Assembly: GCF_023016265.1 (NCBI RefSeq)
Contig: NZ_CP095412.1
Span: 1,674,001 to 1,738,000 of the forward strand
Reading direction: 5' to 3'
DNA from: Blastococcus sp. PRF04-17
GTDB lineage: Bacteria; Actinomycetota; Actinomycetes; Mycobacteriales; Geodermatophilaceae
Length of the DNA stretch: 64,000 nt
The position numbers were made by a program, and so were the translations under genes. Below, piece after piece: positions 26,930 through 37,660 of this stretch. Each line of letters starts with the position of its first letter. Position 1 is the first letter of the stretch. Below the pieces are notes generated by a model. The model saw only the letters and a list, made by a program, of their open reading frames with translations, searched no databases and was not told the origin of the DNA.

Positions 26930-27409
26930 TCACCTGGTTGGCAGGCCGCCGGCGGGGCGGTGCCGGTCGCGCTCGTAGTCGGCGACCAGACCGATCCGTC
27001 GGACGTGCCGCTCGTCGCCGCTGAACGGCGTCCGCAGGAACTCGAGCACGAGCTCGGTCGCCTCCGCGTCGGAGTGCTGCCGGGCGCCGATCGAGACCAC
27101 GTTCGCGTCGTTGTGCTGACGGGCCAGCTGCGCGGTCGAGGTGTTCCAGACCAGCGCGGCCCGCACGCCCGGGACCTTGTTCGCGGCGATCTGCTCGCCG
27201 TTGCCCGACCCACCGATCACGACACCCAGTGATCCCGGCTCGGTGACGGTGCGCTCGCCCACCTCGAAGCAGAACGGCGGGTAGTCGTCCTCGGCGTCGT
27301 ACTCGAAGGCTCCGCAGTCGACCGGCTCGTAGCCGGCGTCGGCCAGGGCCTTCTTCAGGTGCTCCTTGAACTCCAGCCCGGCGTGATCGGTGCCGATGAA
27401 GACGCGCAT
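26930..27409 (-). CDS. rpiB: ribose-5-phosphate isomerase B
   Basis: RpiB/LacAB family, 159 aa; interconverts ribulose-5-phosphate and ribose-5-phosphate in the pentose phosphate pathway. Motifs: MRVFIGTDHAGLEFKEHL, DYPPFCFEVGERT, GGSGNGEQIAANKVPGVRAA and ALVWNTSTAQLARQHNDANV (as in mycobacterial-type RpiB). The first codon lies only 26 nt from the divergent DUF429 start, so promoters must overlap coding DNA. Confidence 0.93.
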   Translation of the reverse strand: MRVFIGTDHAGLEFKEHLKKALADAGYEPVDCGAFEYDAEDDYPPFCFEVGERTVTEPGSLGVVIGGSGNGEQIAANKVPGVRAALVWNTSTAQLARQHNDANVVSIGARQHSDAEATELVLEFLRTPFSGDERHVRRIGLVADYERDRHRPAGGLPTR

Positions 27410-27435
27410 GGCGGGCAGTCTGTCAGGCTCGGCAC

Positions 27436-28107
27436 GTGGCGGTGCTCGGGGTGGACGGCTGGCGCGGGCAGTGGGTCGGCGCCCTTCTGGACGGCGGGGA
27501 CGTCGAACTCCTGCACCTCGCCACCGTCGCCGACGTCCTCGCCGTGCCGGACGTCGAGGTCGTCGGTGTCGACATGCCGATCGGGCTGTCCGAGGACGGC
27601 GTCCGGGCCTGCGACGTCGAGGCGCGCCGCCGGCTGGGACCGGCCGGCAGCTCCGTCTTCCCGACCCCCGTGCGGGCCGTCCTGGCGACCGACGACTACG
27701 CCGAGGCCCGTGCGCTGTCCCGGGCAGCGACGGACCCACCGCGAGCCCCCTCGGCGCAGGCCTTCCAACTGGTCAAAGCCATCCGGGCGCTGGACGACGC
27801 GCTCGGCGACCCGCCGGACGACCGCGTGGTCGAGGTCCACCCGGAGCTGTCGTTCCGCGCGCTGGACCCCGGCATCACCCACCGGAAGGGCACTGCTCGC
27901 GGGACCATCCAGCGCCTCCGGGCCCTGCGCGCAGTGATGGACGTCGAGCATGCACTGGCCCAGGCCCCTCCCGACACTCCCCTGGTCGACGCGCTGGACG
28001 CGTGTGCGGCGGCGTGGTCCGCGCAGCGGATCGCGGACGGGGAGCAGGAGACCGTCGGCGACGGAGGGACCGACCGCCGGGGCCGGCCGATGCGGATCAG
28101 CTGGTGA
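27436..28107 (+). CDS. DUF429 domain protein
   Basis: 223 aa. Starts MAVLGVDGWRGQWVGALLDG and continues with VVGVDMPIGL, SSVFPTPVRAVL, RVVEVHPELSFRAL and LVDALDACAAAWSAQRIADG; the spaced acidic residues (GVD, VDMP, EVHPE, DALDA) give an RNase H-like active-site layout, on which DUF429 is predicted to be a nuclease-like fold. No biochemical role is known. The stop codon (TGA, 28105-28107) is immediately followed by a tandem repeat array. Confidence 0.75.
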   Translation: MAVLGVDGWRGQWVGALLDGGDVELLHLATVADVLAVPDVEVVGVDMPIGLSEDGVRACDVEARRRLGPAGSSVFPTPVRAVLATDDYAEARALSRAATDPPRAPSAQAFQLVKAIRALDDALGDPPDDRVVEVHPELSFRALDPGITHRKGTARGTIQRLRALRAVMDVEHALAQAPPDTPLVDALDACAAAWSAQRIADGEQETVGDGGTDRRGRPMRISW

Positions 28108-28288
28108 ACACACCTCCGGTGGGGAACCCGACGCCTCCGGCGGCGCACCGGCACACACCTCCGGTGGGGAACCCGACGCCTCCGGCGGCGCACCGGCACA
28201 CACCTCCGGTGGGGAACCCGACGCCTCCGGCGGCGCACCGGCACACACCTCCGGTGGGGAACCCGACGCCTCCGGCGGCGCACCGGTG
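28108..28288 (+). repeat. four perfect 45-bp tandem repeats between DUF429 and MBL genes
   Basis: The unit contains CACACCTCCGGTGGGGAACC and then CGACGCCTCCGGCGGCGCACC; the CCTCCGGTGG landmark recurs at 28113, 28158, 28203 and 28248, exactly 45 bp apart, with identical copies. Each unit carries two small hairpins, CACC-TCC-GGTG and CGCC-TCC-GGCG, whose A-T to G-C difference keeps pairing. The array starts at the DUF429 stop and ends at the GTG (28286) chosen for the next gene. As 45 is a multiple of three, reading frames stay open through it (unit HTSGGEPDASGGAPA in the MBL frame). Confidence 0.92.
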
Positions 28289-29053
28289 ACCGCCGGCTGG
28301 GTCGAGGTGGGCGAGGGCGTCCTGGTGCGCCGGCACGCCGAGCTGGACCTCAACTGCGGCCTCGTGCTCGGCGACGGCGCCTGCCTCGTCGTCGACAGCC
28401 GCTCCCACCTCGGAGAGGCCGCCGACCTGATCGCCGCCGTCCGCTCGGTCACCCCGCACCCGTGGACGCTGGTCAACACCCATGCCCATTACGACCACTG
28501 CTTCGGCAACGCCGCCTTCCGGCCGGCCGAGGTGTGGGCCACCCGAGGCTGCGCCGCGGACCTGGTCGCCACGGGCGAGCAGCAGCGGGCCGCCGTGGTG
28601 CGGCAGCTGCGCGACGCCGGCAGGACCCGAACCGCGGATCTGGTCGCGGCCGCGCCGATCGACCCACCGGACCACCTCGTCGACGACGTGGCCCACCTCG
28701 ACGTGGGTGGCCGCGAGGTGGTGCTCCGCTTCCTGGGCCGCGGGCACACCGACCACGACCTCGTGGTCGAGGTCGCGGACGGCGTCATCTTCGCCGGCGA
28801 CCTGGTGGAGGAGGGCGCACCGCCGGCCTTCGACGACGCCTTCCCCGCCGAGTGGCCGGCGACCCTGGGCCGGCTGCACGGCCTGGCCGGCGGCCCGGTC
28901 GTGCCCGGCCACGGGGCCGTGGTCGACGCCGCGTTCGTCGGTGCCCAGCGGGAGGAGCTGCTGGCCGTCGTCGCGGCGGTCCGGGCCGGCCGCACCGACG
29001 ACGGTCCCTACGACCCGGCGACGATGCGCACCGCGGCTCGGCGGCTCAGGTGA
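28286..29053 (+). CDS. MBL-fold metallohydrolase
   Basis: About 255 aa from GTG 28286. Complete metal-site motif THAHYDH, further ligand regions GRGHTDHDLVVEV and IFAGDLVEEGAPPAF, and VVPGHGAVV; this is the glyoxalase II-like branch, substrate unknown. The start directly follows the 45-bp repeats and has no ordinary ribosome site. The repeats are in frame, so an N-terminal extension of 15-residue repeats (HTSGGEPDASGGAPA) is conceivable, but no start codon for it exists within the array. Overlaps the convergent SDR gene by 8 nt. Confidence 0.82.
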   Translation: MTAGWVEVGEGVLVRRHAELDLNCGLVLGDGACLVVDSRSHLGEAADLIAAVRSVTPHPWTLVNTHAHYDHCFGNAAFRPAEVWATRGCAADLVATGEQQRAAVVRQLRDAGRTRTADLVAAAPIDPPDHLVDDVAHLDVGGREVVLRFLGRGHTDHDLVVEVADGVIFAGDLVEEGAPPAFDDAFPAEWPATLGRLHGLAGGPVVPGHGAVVDAAFVGAQREELLAVVAAVRAGRTDDGPYDPATMRTAARRLR

Positions 29054-29801
29054 CCCGGCGGACCACCGACAGCGGCAGCACCTTGAGCAGGCGGGCGATC
29101 GGCCGCCACGGCCACGCCGGCACGAAGGCCCGGACCGGCTCGCGCTCGACGGCCGCGGTGAGCGCGTCGACGCCGGTGTCGAGGTCGACGGTGAACGGCC
29201 CCCGGCGGCCGACGTTGATGTCCGTGGCGATGTAGCCCGGCAGGATCGTGCTCACCACGATCCCGCTCCCCCACACGTCGGAGCGGATGCCCTCGGCGAG
29301 CGCATTCACCGCCGCCTTGCTCGCGCCGTACGCCGTCCGGGTCTCCTTCATCCCGCGGATGCTGGCCACGGACGAGATGAGCACCAGGTGCCCGGCGCCC
29401 TGACGCCGGAACACCTCCATGGCCGCCTCGCACTGGGCGTGCGCACCCAGGACGTTGGTGTGCAGGACGGCGCGGTTGGCCCACGCCTTGCCGGTGCCGA
29501 TGGAGGCGCCCTTGCCGATCCCGGCGTTGACGACGAACCGGTCGAGCCCGCCGAGCCGCTCGACCAGCTCGGGGACGACGCGGGCGACCGACTCCGGGTC
29601 GTCGACGTCCATGGCCGCGGTCTCGACGCGGATTCCGGGATGCGCCGCGCGCAGCTCCTGCGCGAGGGCGTCGAGGCGGTCGGTGCGGCGGGCGGCGAGC
29701 GCGAGGTCACGGCCCATCGCGGCGAAGCGGCGGGCCATGCCCTCGCCGAGGCCGGAGCTGGCGCCGGTGATCAGGATGCGCTGGCGAACGGGGTGCGGCA
29801 T
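29046..29801 (-). CDS. SDR-family oxidoreductase
   Basis: 251 aa from ATG 29801. Classical SDR: LITGASSGLGEGMARRFAAM (cofactor loop), MDVDDPES, VVNAGIGKG, catalytic Ser in LVLISSVASIRG, and TAYGASKAAVNALAEG (Tyr/Lys). The C-terminal part with ILPGYIATDIN and hydrophobic WPWRPIARLLKVLPLSV suggests membrane association and a lipid-like substrate, as in several actinobacterial SDRs. An ATG six codons upstream is also possible. Confidence 0.87.
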   Translation of the reverse strand: MPHPVRQRILITGASSGLGEGMARRFAAMGRDLALAARRTDRLDALAQELRAAHPGIRVETAAMDVDDPESVARVVPELVERLGGLDRFVVNAGIGKGASIGTGKAWANRAVLHTNVLGAHAQCEAAMEVFRRQGAGHLVLISSVASIRGMKETRTAYGASKAAVNALAEGIRSDVWGSGIVVSTILPGYIATDINVGRRGPFTVDLDTGVDALTAAVEREPVRAFVPAWPWRPIARLLKVLPLSVVRRVT

Positions 29802-30038
29802 CGCGACAGCATGCCGCACGCCGGAACGGAGGCTGACGGGGCAGGTTTTCCTCGCTCGTCAGCTCCGCAAGGGTCCTTGTGCCCGGTGCGCCGGATCGCT
29901 CGGTGAGCGAGCGGTCGCAGGGCATGAGCACGCGCCGGGGCGGCGGTCGAGCAGATGCGCGGCGGTCTCGATTCCGAGGCCTCGTCGCTAGCGTCGCCCG
30001 CGGTCTCAGACGGGGCAGTCTGCTGCGGAGGAACAGCC

Positions 30039-31709
30039 ATGACCACCGATCGCCCGCCCGTTCCCGATCCCCGTGCCCCCGTCGGTCAGCGTGTCGACGG
30101 CGGCACCGCGCGTCCCCAGCGCCGCACCGGACCCGGCGGACGGCCGCTGTGGGTCGCTCTGGTGCTGATCAGCACCGCTCAGCTCATGGTGGTGCTCGAC
30201 GGTTCGGTGGTGAACATCGCCCTGCCGCGCATGCAGGCCGAGTTGGCGATCACCGACGCCGACCTGACCTGGATCGTCACCGTCTACGCGATCGCCTTCG
30301 GCGGCCTGCTGCTGCTCGGCGGCCGGCTCGGCGACCTGATCGGCCGGCGGAAGGTGTTCGTCGCCGGCATCCTGATCTTCACCCTCGGGTCGCTCCTGGC
30401 CGGCGTCGCCCAGGAGCAGTGGCACCTGCTCGCGGCGCGTGCCCTGCAGGGCGGCGGCGCCGCGGCCGCCTCCCCCACCGCGCTCGCCCTGATCACCACG
30501 ACCTTCCCGGCCGGCCCGCCGCGCAACCGGGCGTTCGCCGTGTACGCCGCGATGTCGGGTGCCGGCGCGGCGGTCGGCCTCATCCTCGGTGGCGCCCTCA
30601 CCGAGGCGTCCTGGCGCTGGACGATGTTGATCAACGTGCCCATCGGGCTCGTGGTCGCCGTGCTCGCCCCGCGGTTCCTCGCGGAGTCGGCTCCCCAGCC
30701 CGGCAAGTGGGACCTGCCCGGAGCCCTCACCGCGACGCTCGGACTCGCCTCGATCGTCTACGGCCTCAACCGCAAGGCGCAGACCGACGCCGACACCGGG
30801 CAGCCGCAGGAGTGGTCCGACGACCTGGTCATGTACCCGCTGCTCGCGGGCGTCGTGCTGATCGTCGTGTTCTTCGTGATCGAGGCCCGCTCCCCGCACG
30901 CGCTGCTGCCGGTGCGGGTGATCGCCGACCGCACACGGGCGGTCAGCTTCGCCACGATGCTGGTGGTCGGGGCGGCACTCTTCGCGATGTTCCTGTTCCT
31001 GTCGCTGTTCGTGCAGCAGGTGCTGGGCTACAGCCCGCTCGAGTCCGGGTTCGCGTTCCTGCCGTTCACCGCGGGCATCGTGATCGCGGCCCAGATCGCC
31101 TCCGCGCTGGCGTCCCGGGTGGACCCGCGGTGGATCGCCGGGACCGGCGGCGTGCTGGCCGCGGTGTCGATGTGGGGCTACAGCCTGCTCGACGTCGACT
31201 CGGGTTACGCGACGGGCCTCCTGCCGTGGATCGTCGTCCAGGCCGTCGGGATGGGTCTGATCTTCGTCCCGCTCACGCTGACCGCGGTGAGCCGCATCGA
31301 CCCCGGCGACGCCGGGGTCGGCTCGGCGGTGCTGAACACGGTGCAGCAGGTCGGCGGCGCCGTCGGCATCGCGGTGCTGGGCACCGTGTTCGCCAACGCC
31401 ATCACCGAGCGCACCGCGGAACTGGCCGCCGCGAACGGCGGGCAGCTCGCCCCCTCGGCGGCTCTGGAGGCCCAGGCGTTCGGGACGTCGCAGGCCTTCA
31501 TGGTGGCGTTCTGGATGCTCGCCGCCGTCACCGTCGTCGTCGTGGTGGGCCTGTCCATCCGGCACGAGGACCTGGCCACGGACGTCACGCCCGGAGCTGC
31601 GCTCGCCGTCGGTGCATCGGACGCGGCTCCGGGCATCCCGGAGCAGCCTGGGGCGCCCGCGGCCGACGTCGCCCAGCCGACCGGGGAGACACCCGACGCC
31701 CGGGGGTGA
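30039..31709 (+). CDS. MFS drug exporter, DHA2 (EmrB/QacA) family
   Basis: 556 aa with about 14 membrane helices. Signatures: LMVVLDGSVVNIALPRMQAE in helix 1, GGRLGDLIGRRKVFV in loop 2-3, RALQGGGAAAASPTALALI in helix 4 and GAGAAVGLILGG in helix 5 (antiporter motif C). Expels hydrophobic or cationic compounds using the proton gradient; substrate unknown. ATG 30039 follows GGAGGAAC. No TetR/MarR regulator is adjacent; the 237 nt upstream hold no clear operator. Confidence 0.88.
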   Translation: MTTDRPPVPDPRAPVGQRVDGGTARPQRRTGPGGRPLWVALVLISTAQLMVVLDGSVVNIALPRMQAELAITDADLTWIVTVYAIAFGGLLLLGGRLGDLIGRRKVFVAGILIFTLGSLLAGVAQEQWHLLAARALQGGGAAAASPTALALITTTFPAGPPRNRAFAVYAAMSGAGAAVGLILGGALTEASWRWTMLINVPIGLVVAVLAPRFLAESAPQPGKWDLPGALTATLGLASIVYGLNRKAQTDADTGQPQEWSDDLVMYPLLAGVVLIVVFFVIEARSPHALLPVRVIADRTRAVSFATMLVVGAALFAMFLFLSLFVQQVLGYSPLESGFAFLPFTAGIVIAAQIASALASRVDPRWIAGTGGVLAAVSMWGYSLLDVDSGYATGLLPWIVVQAVGMGLIFVPLTLTAVSRIDPGDAGVGSAVLNTVQQVGGAVGIAVLGTVFANAITERTAELAAANGGQLAPSAALEAQAFGTSQAFMVAFWMLAAVTVVVVVGLSIRHEDLATDVTPGAALAVGASDAAPGIPEQPGAPAADVAQPTGETPDARG

Positions 31710-31721
31710 TCGGTCGTCCCG

Positions 31722-32387
31722 TCAGCTCCGGGAGGTCAGCTCCAAGGCGTCAGCGGGCACCGAGTCGATGTCGGGGCCGGAGAGCCGGGTGCGCTTGAGC
31801 TCCCAGAAATCAGGGAGGTTGGCCAGCAGGACGGCACCGTCGAACGCCTTGCCGGCGTCCTCACCGGTCGGCACCTTGCTGATCACCGGGCCGAAGAAGG
31901 CGACGCCGTCGATGTGCATGACCGGAGTGCCCACGTCGTCGCCGACCGGGTCCATGCCCTCGTGGTGGCTCTTCTCGAGTGCCGCGTCGTACTCCGTCGA
32001 GGTGGCGGCCTCCGCGAGCTGCACCGGCAGACCCACCCGCTCCAGCGCGGGGACGATCAGGTCGGCGAGCTCCATCCCCTCGTGGTGCCGCAGCGTGCCC
32101 ATGGCGGTGTAGAGGTCGCCGAGGACCTCGTCGCCGTGCTGCTGGGCAGCGGCGACGGCGACCCGGACCGGGCCGATCGCCTGCTCCATCATCTGCTGGT
32201 AGTCCTCCGGCAGGTCGCGCCCGCGGTTGAGGACGGCGAGCGACATGACGTGCCAGTGCAGGTCGATGTCACGGACCTTCGCGGCCTCCAGCACCCAGCG
32301 GCTGGTGAGCCACGCCCAGGGGCACAGCGGGTCGAACCAGAAGTCGACGCGGGCCGTCGTGGGCGCGCTCTGCACTGCCTCGGTCAT
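31722..32387 (-). CDS. mycothiol-dependent DsbA-like reductase (Rv2466c family)
   Basis: 221 aa. Thioredoxin-fold DsbA family member with the CPWAW active site (Cys22 in [16 protein letters not shown]) that characterises Rv2466c, a mycothiol-dependent reductase that also activates nitro prodrugs in mycobacteria. Further family segments: [39 protein letters not shown] 32387 follows AGGAG. Its presence implies that the host makes mycothiol. Cytoplasmic, oxidative-stress related. Confidence 0.88.
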   Translation of the reverse strand: MTEAVQSAPTTARVDFWFDPLCPWAWLTSRWVLEAAKVRDIDLHWHVMSLAVLNRGRDLPEDYQQMMEQAIGPVRVAVAAAQQHGDEVLGDLYTAMGTLRHHEGMELADLIVPALERVGLPVQLAEAATSTEYDAALEKSHHEGMDPVGDDVGTPVMHIDGVAFFGPVISKVPTGEDAGKAFDGAVLLANLPDFWELKRTRLSGPDIDSVPADALELTSRS

Positions 32388-32531
32388 GGGGAACGCTCCT
32401 CGGGTCGTGGTCCGGCCCCGTCGGCGCCGACCTGCTACGCCGAACAATCCGGATCGGCGACGACTTGTTCCCCCGCGCGAGCGAGGCGGGGCCCGAAAAG
32501 CATGTCGCCCGTGCATGGAAAGCTGGCCCGT

Positions 32532-35083
<2,552 letters not shown>

Positions 35084-35096
35084 GACGCTGACCGAC

Positions 35097-35138
35097 GTGG
35101 ACCGATCGCGGGGGCCGGAGGCCTTCCGATCGGTCCAC
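35097..35138. terminator. 12-bp hairpin between pepN and DUF5130 gene
   Basis: GTGGACCGATCG - 18-nt loop - CGATCGGTCCAC, perfect arms, between convergent genes. Confidence 0.7.
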
Positions 35139-35206
35139 GGGGAGCGGCTCAGCGGAAGCCGGGAACGGCTCCTGACCGCGGTGCGGTCCGGAGGACCCCT
35201 ATGTGC

Positions 35207-35671
35207 TCAGTGCGGGCGGCGCAGGGAGGCGGGGTGGCCCGCCTGGTCGGAGAGCTGCCGCAGGCCGTTGACGATCCCGCCGACGAGGTCACCGGCGGCG
35301 AACGAGCCGGTCATCGACAGGACGGCGAGCGCGCACGCGCGGTCGGGCATCCGGCGGGCGGCCGCCGCGCCGGTGACCACCTCGACCACGCGCTGGCCCG
35401 GCGAGATGGCGATGAGCACGCATTCCGACGGGTTGGCCCCCGATCGGGCGTGCAGCTCCTCGGCCATCACCCGGGTCCGCTTGCCGAGGTCGCCGATGTA
35501 GAGCGTGAACCGGAGGCCGGTCTCCCGGGAGGACATGGTCAGCGCCTCGTCGAGGCGTGCCAGCTCCTGGAAGGTGAAGATCTTGTCGAGCCGGCCGCCC
35601 TCGTCGGTCCGCGTCGGAGCCGTCTGGGTGGTGGCCGTGTCGTGGGACTCGGCTTCGAGCGCGCGGGTCAT
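35207..35671 (-). CDS. DUF5130 (TPM-like) protein
   Basis: 154 aa. Family features: FTFQELARLDEALTMSSRET, RFTLYIGDLG, ELHARSGANPSECVLIAISP, RVVEVVTGAAAARRMPDRAC and ALAVLSMTGSFAAGDLVGGI. DUF5130 is an actinobacterial family related to TPM domains; no membrane helix is visible here. Function unknown. Lies next to the ctaJ-like gene on the same strand. Confidence 0.75.
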   Translation of the reverse strand: MTRALEAESHDTATTQTAPTRTDEGGRLDKIFTFQELARLDEALTMSSRETGLRFTLYIGDLGKRTRVMAEELHARSGANPSECVLIAISPGQRVVEVVTGAAAARRMPDRACALAVLSMTGSFAAGDLVGGIVNGLRQLSDQAGHPASLRRPH

Positions 35672-35734
35672 CGCCGGCCTCCAGAGGTGTCGTTCAGGGG
35701 GACGTCGGGGCAGGTCGTGGGGGTCACCGGCGGG

Positions 35735-36109
35735 TCACCAGGTCCCGCGGGCGCCGCCGAGCGGGCCCCCGGTGCCGCGCGGCGGGGCGGAGACGCCGGC
35801 CGTGGTGGCACCGTGCGACGCCTGGCCGGGACGGCCGTGACCACCGTCGGTCGGCTCCCCGTACACCGAGGAGCCGATCGCCTGGGTGCCGGCACCGGGA
35901 ACGCCCGCGCCGTACCCGCCACCGACGCCGTGGCCACCGGCCGGCCCCTCGGGGTGCGGCTCGTACCAGACGGGCTCGTGCTCCCACGGCTGCCCGGACT
36001 TGTACCTGGCGCGCTTGCGCCCGCGGGGCCAGTAGATGATCAGCGCCAGCACGGCGATGATGGCCAGCGGGGCGCCGGCGAAGACGAGGAGGGTCTCGGC
36101 GACGGTCAC
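35735..36109 (-). CDS. CtaJ-like small membrane subunit of aa3 cytochrome oxidase
   Basis: 124 aa from GTG 36109. One N-terminal helix (ETLLVFAGAPLAIIAVLALI), then IYWPRGRKRARYKSGQPW and EHEPVWYEPHPEG, the pattern used to name CtaJ, a small accessory subunit of the actinobacterial aa3 oxidase, then a Gly-rich tail (HGVGGGYGAGVPG). No other oxidase subunit is nearby, so the name rests on sequence style alone. Confidence 0.6.
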   Translation of the reverse strand: MTVAETLLVFAGAPLAIIAVLALIIYWPRGRKRARYKSGQPWEHEPVWYEPHPEGPAGGHGVGGGYGAGVPGAGTQAIGSSVYGEPTDGGHGRPGQASHGATTAGVSAPPRGTGGPLGGARGTW

Positions 36110-36119
36110 GGGCGACAAC

Positions 36120-37573
36120 TTACCGGTCGGACCCAGGATCCATGCCGTTGCTCTCCCAGACCGCGGGGCGGCGGTCCGCCCACGGCCGCGCCGCCTCGAC
36201 CTGCGCCGACAACGCGAGCAGCGTCGCCTCGTCGGCCGGGCGGCCGACGAGCATGCTCCCGATCGGCAGGCCGTCGGCCGTCCAGCGCAGCGGAACGCTG
36301 ACCGCGGGCTGCCCCGTGACGTTGAACAGCGCCGTGAAGGCGGCATACCGCTTATTCCGCTCGAAGTCCTCGGCGCCGTCGCCGTCGGCGTCGAACCACC
36401 CCAGCGGCCGCGGCGTCATGGTGGTGACCGGTGCCAGGAGGACGTCGAACTCCGCGGTCGCCTGCAGGAACCGGCGGGCGAACAGCCGCAGCGCGGTCAG
36501 CGCCTGCATGACCTCCGATGCCGACATGGCCAGCCCGCGGCCGCGCAGCTCCCGGGTCAGCGGCCGGAGCTCCCCGACCCGTGCCGCCGGCACCGGGAGC
36601 AACGTGCCGGACAGGGCCCACGCCCGCTCGAACGACGGCAGCACCTCGGGGCCGAGCAGCCCGTGCGGGACGTCGTCCACCGCGTGCCCGAGGCTCTCCA
36701 GCAGCAGCGAGGCGTCCTCGAAGGCGTCGACGACCTGCGGGTCCAGCTGCACCCCCGGGATCGCCGACTCGGTGAAGCGACCGATCCGCAGCCGGCCGAC
36801 GGTGCGGTCGGCCGCGGCCAGGAACGTCTCCCCCTCCGGCAGCGGCGGCGCCCAGGCGAAGTCGCCGAGGACCGGGCCGCTCATCGCGTCGAGCATCGCC
36901 GCGGCGTCGCGCACGGTGCGGGTCAGGGGACCGCTCGTGCCGAACCCCGTCACGTCGCCGCCCAGCGGCGCGCTGCTGATGCGGCCCCGGCTGGGCTTGA
37001 GACCGAAGATCCCGTTGATCGAGGCGGGGATGCGGATCGAGCCGCCACCGTCGCTGCCCTGGGCGAACGGCACCAGCCCGGCCGCCACGGCCACCGCCGC
37101 TCCCCGCTCGAGCCGCCGCCGAGCAGCGAGGTGTCCCAGGCGCACCGGGCCGGACCGGCGAGGTCGTTGTCGGTGTAGCAGGGGTAGCCGAACTCCGGGG
37201 TGTTGGTCTTGCCCACGCTGATCGTCCCGGCCGAGGCCAGCGCGGTCACGACCGCGTCGTCCACGGTCGGGACGAAATCGGCCATGACCCGGGAGCCGAA
37301 CGTGGTCCGGACGCCGGCGGTGTTGTTGAGGTCCTTGATCGCCGTGGGGACGCCGAGCAGCGGGGGCAGCTCCCCGCCCTGGGCGAGGCGGCGCTCCGCG
37401 GCCGCAGCTGCGGCGAGGGCCCGCTCGGGCGTGACGGTGATGAATGCGCCGAGGCCGCCGTCGAGCGCATCGATGCGGGCCAGCGAGTGCTCGACCAGCT
37501 CCGTGGGGCTCACCTCGCCCGCCCGGACGGCGGCGGCCTGCTCGAGCGCGGTGAGGTCGTGCAGCTGGGTCAC
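36120..37573 (-). pseudogene. amidase-signature hydrolase, single frameshift
   Basis: Amidase-signature family, about 485 aa when joined. Catalytic Lys in PTAIKDLNNT, the Ser pair region LLGGGSSG and GSDGGGSIRIPASINGIFGL, C-terminal NVTGQPAVSVPLRWTADGLP. Frame is lost near 37103 (agcgggg/agcgg); one extra G gives SSGGAAVAVAAG, the conserved block, so this is probably a base-calling error. GTG 37573 starts 87 nt from the divergent kynureninase gene. The substrate may be an amide of the kynurenine pathway such as N-formylkynurenine, but that rests on position only. Confidence 0.85.
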
Positions 37574-37585
37574 GCGATCGCACGT

Positions 37586-37631
37586 TAGCCCTGGACCCGT
37601 GGGCGATTGACCTAGCCCTGGACTCGTGGGC
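37586..37631. promoter_or_regulatory. 19-bp direct repeats in the amidase/kynU divergent region
   Basis: TAGCCCTGGACCCGTGGGC at 37586-37604 and TAGCCCTGGACTCGTGGGC at 37613-37631: one mismatch, 27-bp period. With only 87 nt between the two divergent starts, the repeats cover most of the promoter area and may bind a regulator. Confidence 0.5.
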
Positions 37632-37660
37632 ATCGGACAGGGTGCCGTAGGAAGGAGGCC

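Noticed and set aside
28108-28288. CRISPR array
   Set aside because: The 45-bp units are contiguous and identical with no unique spacers and no cas genes, so they are simple tandem repeats.
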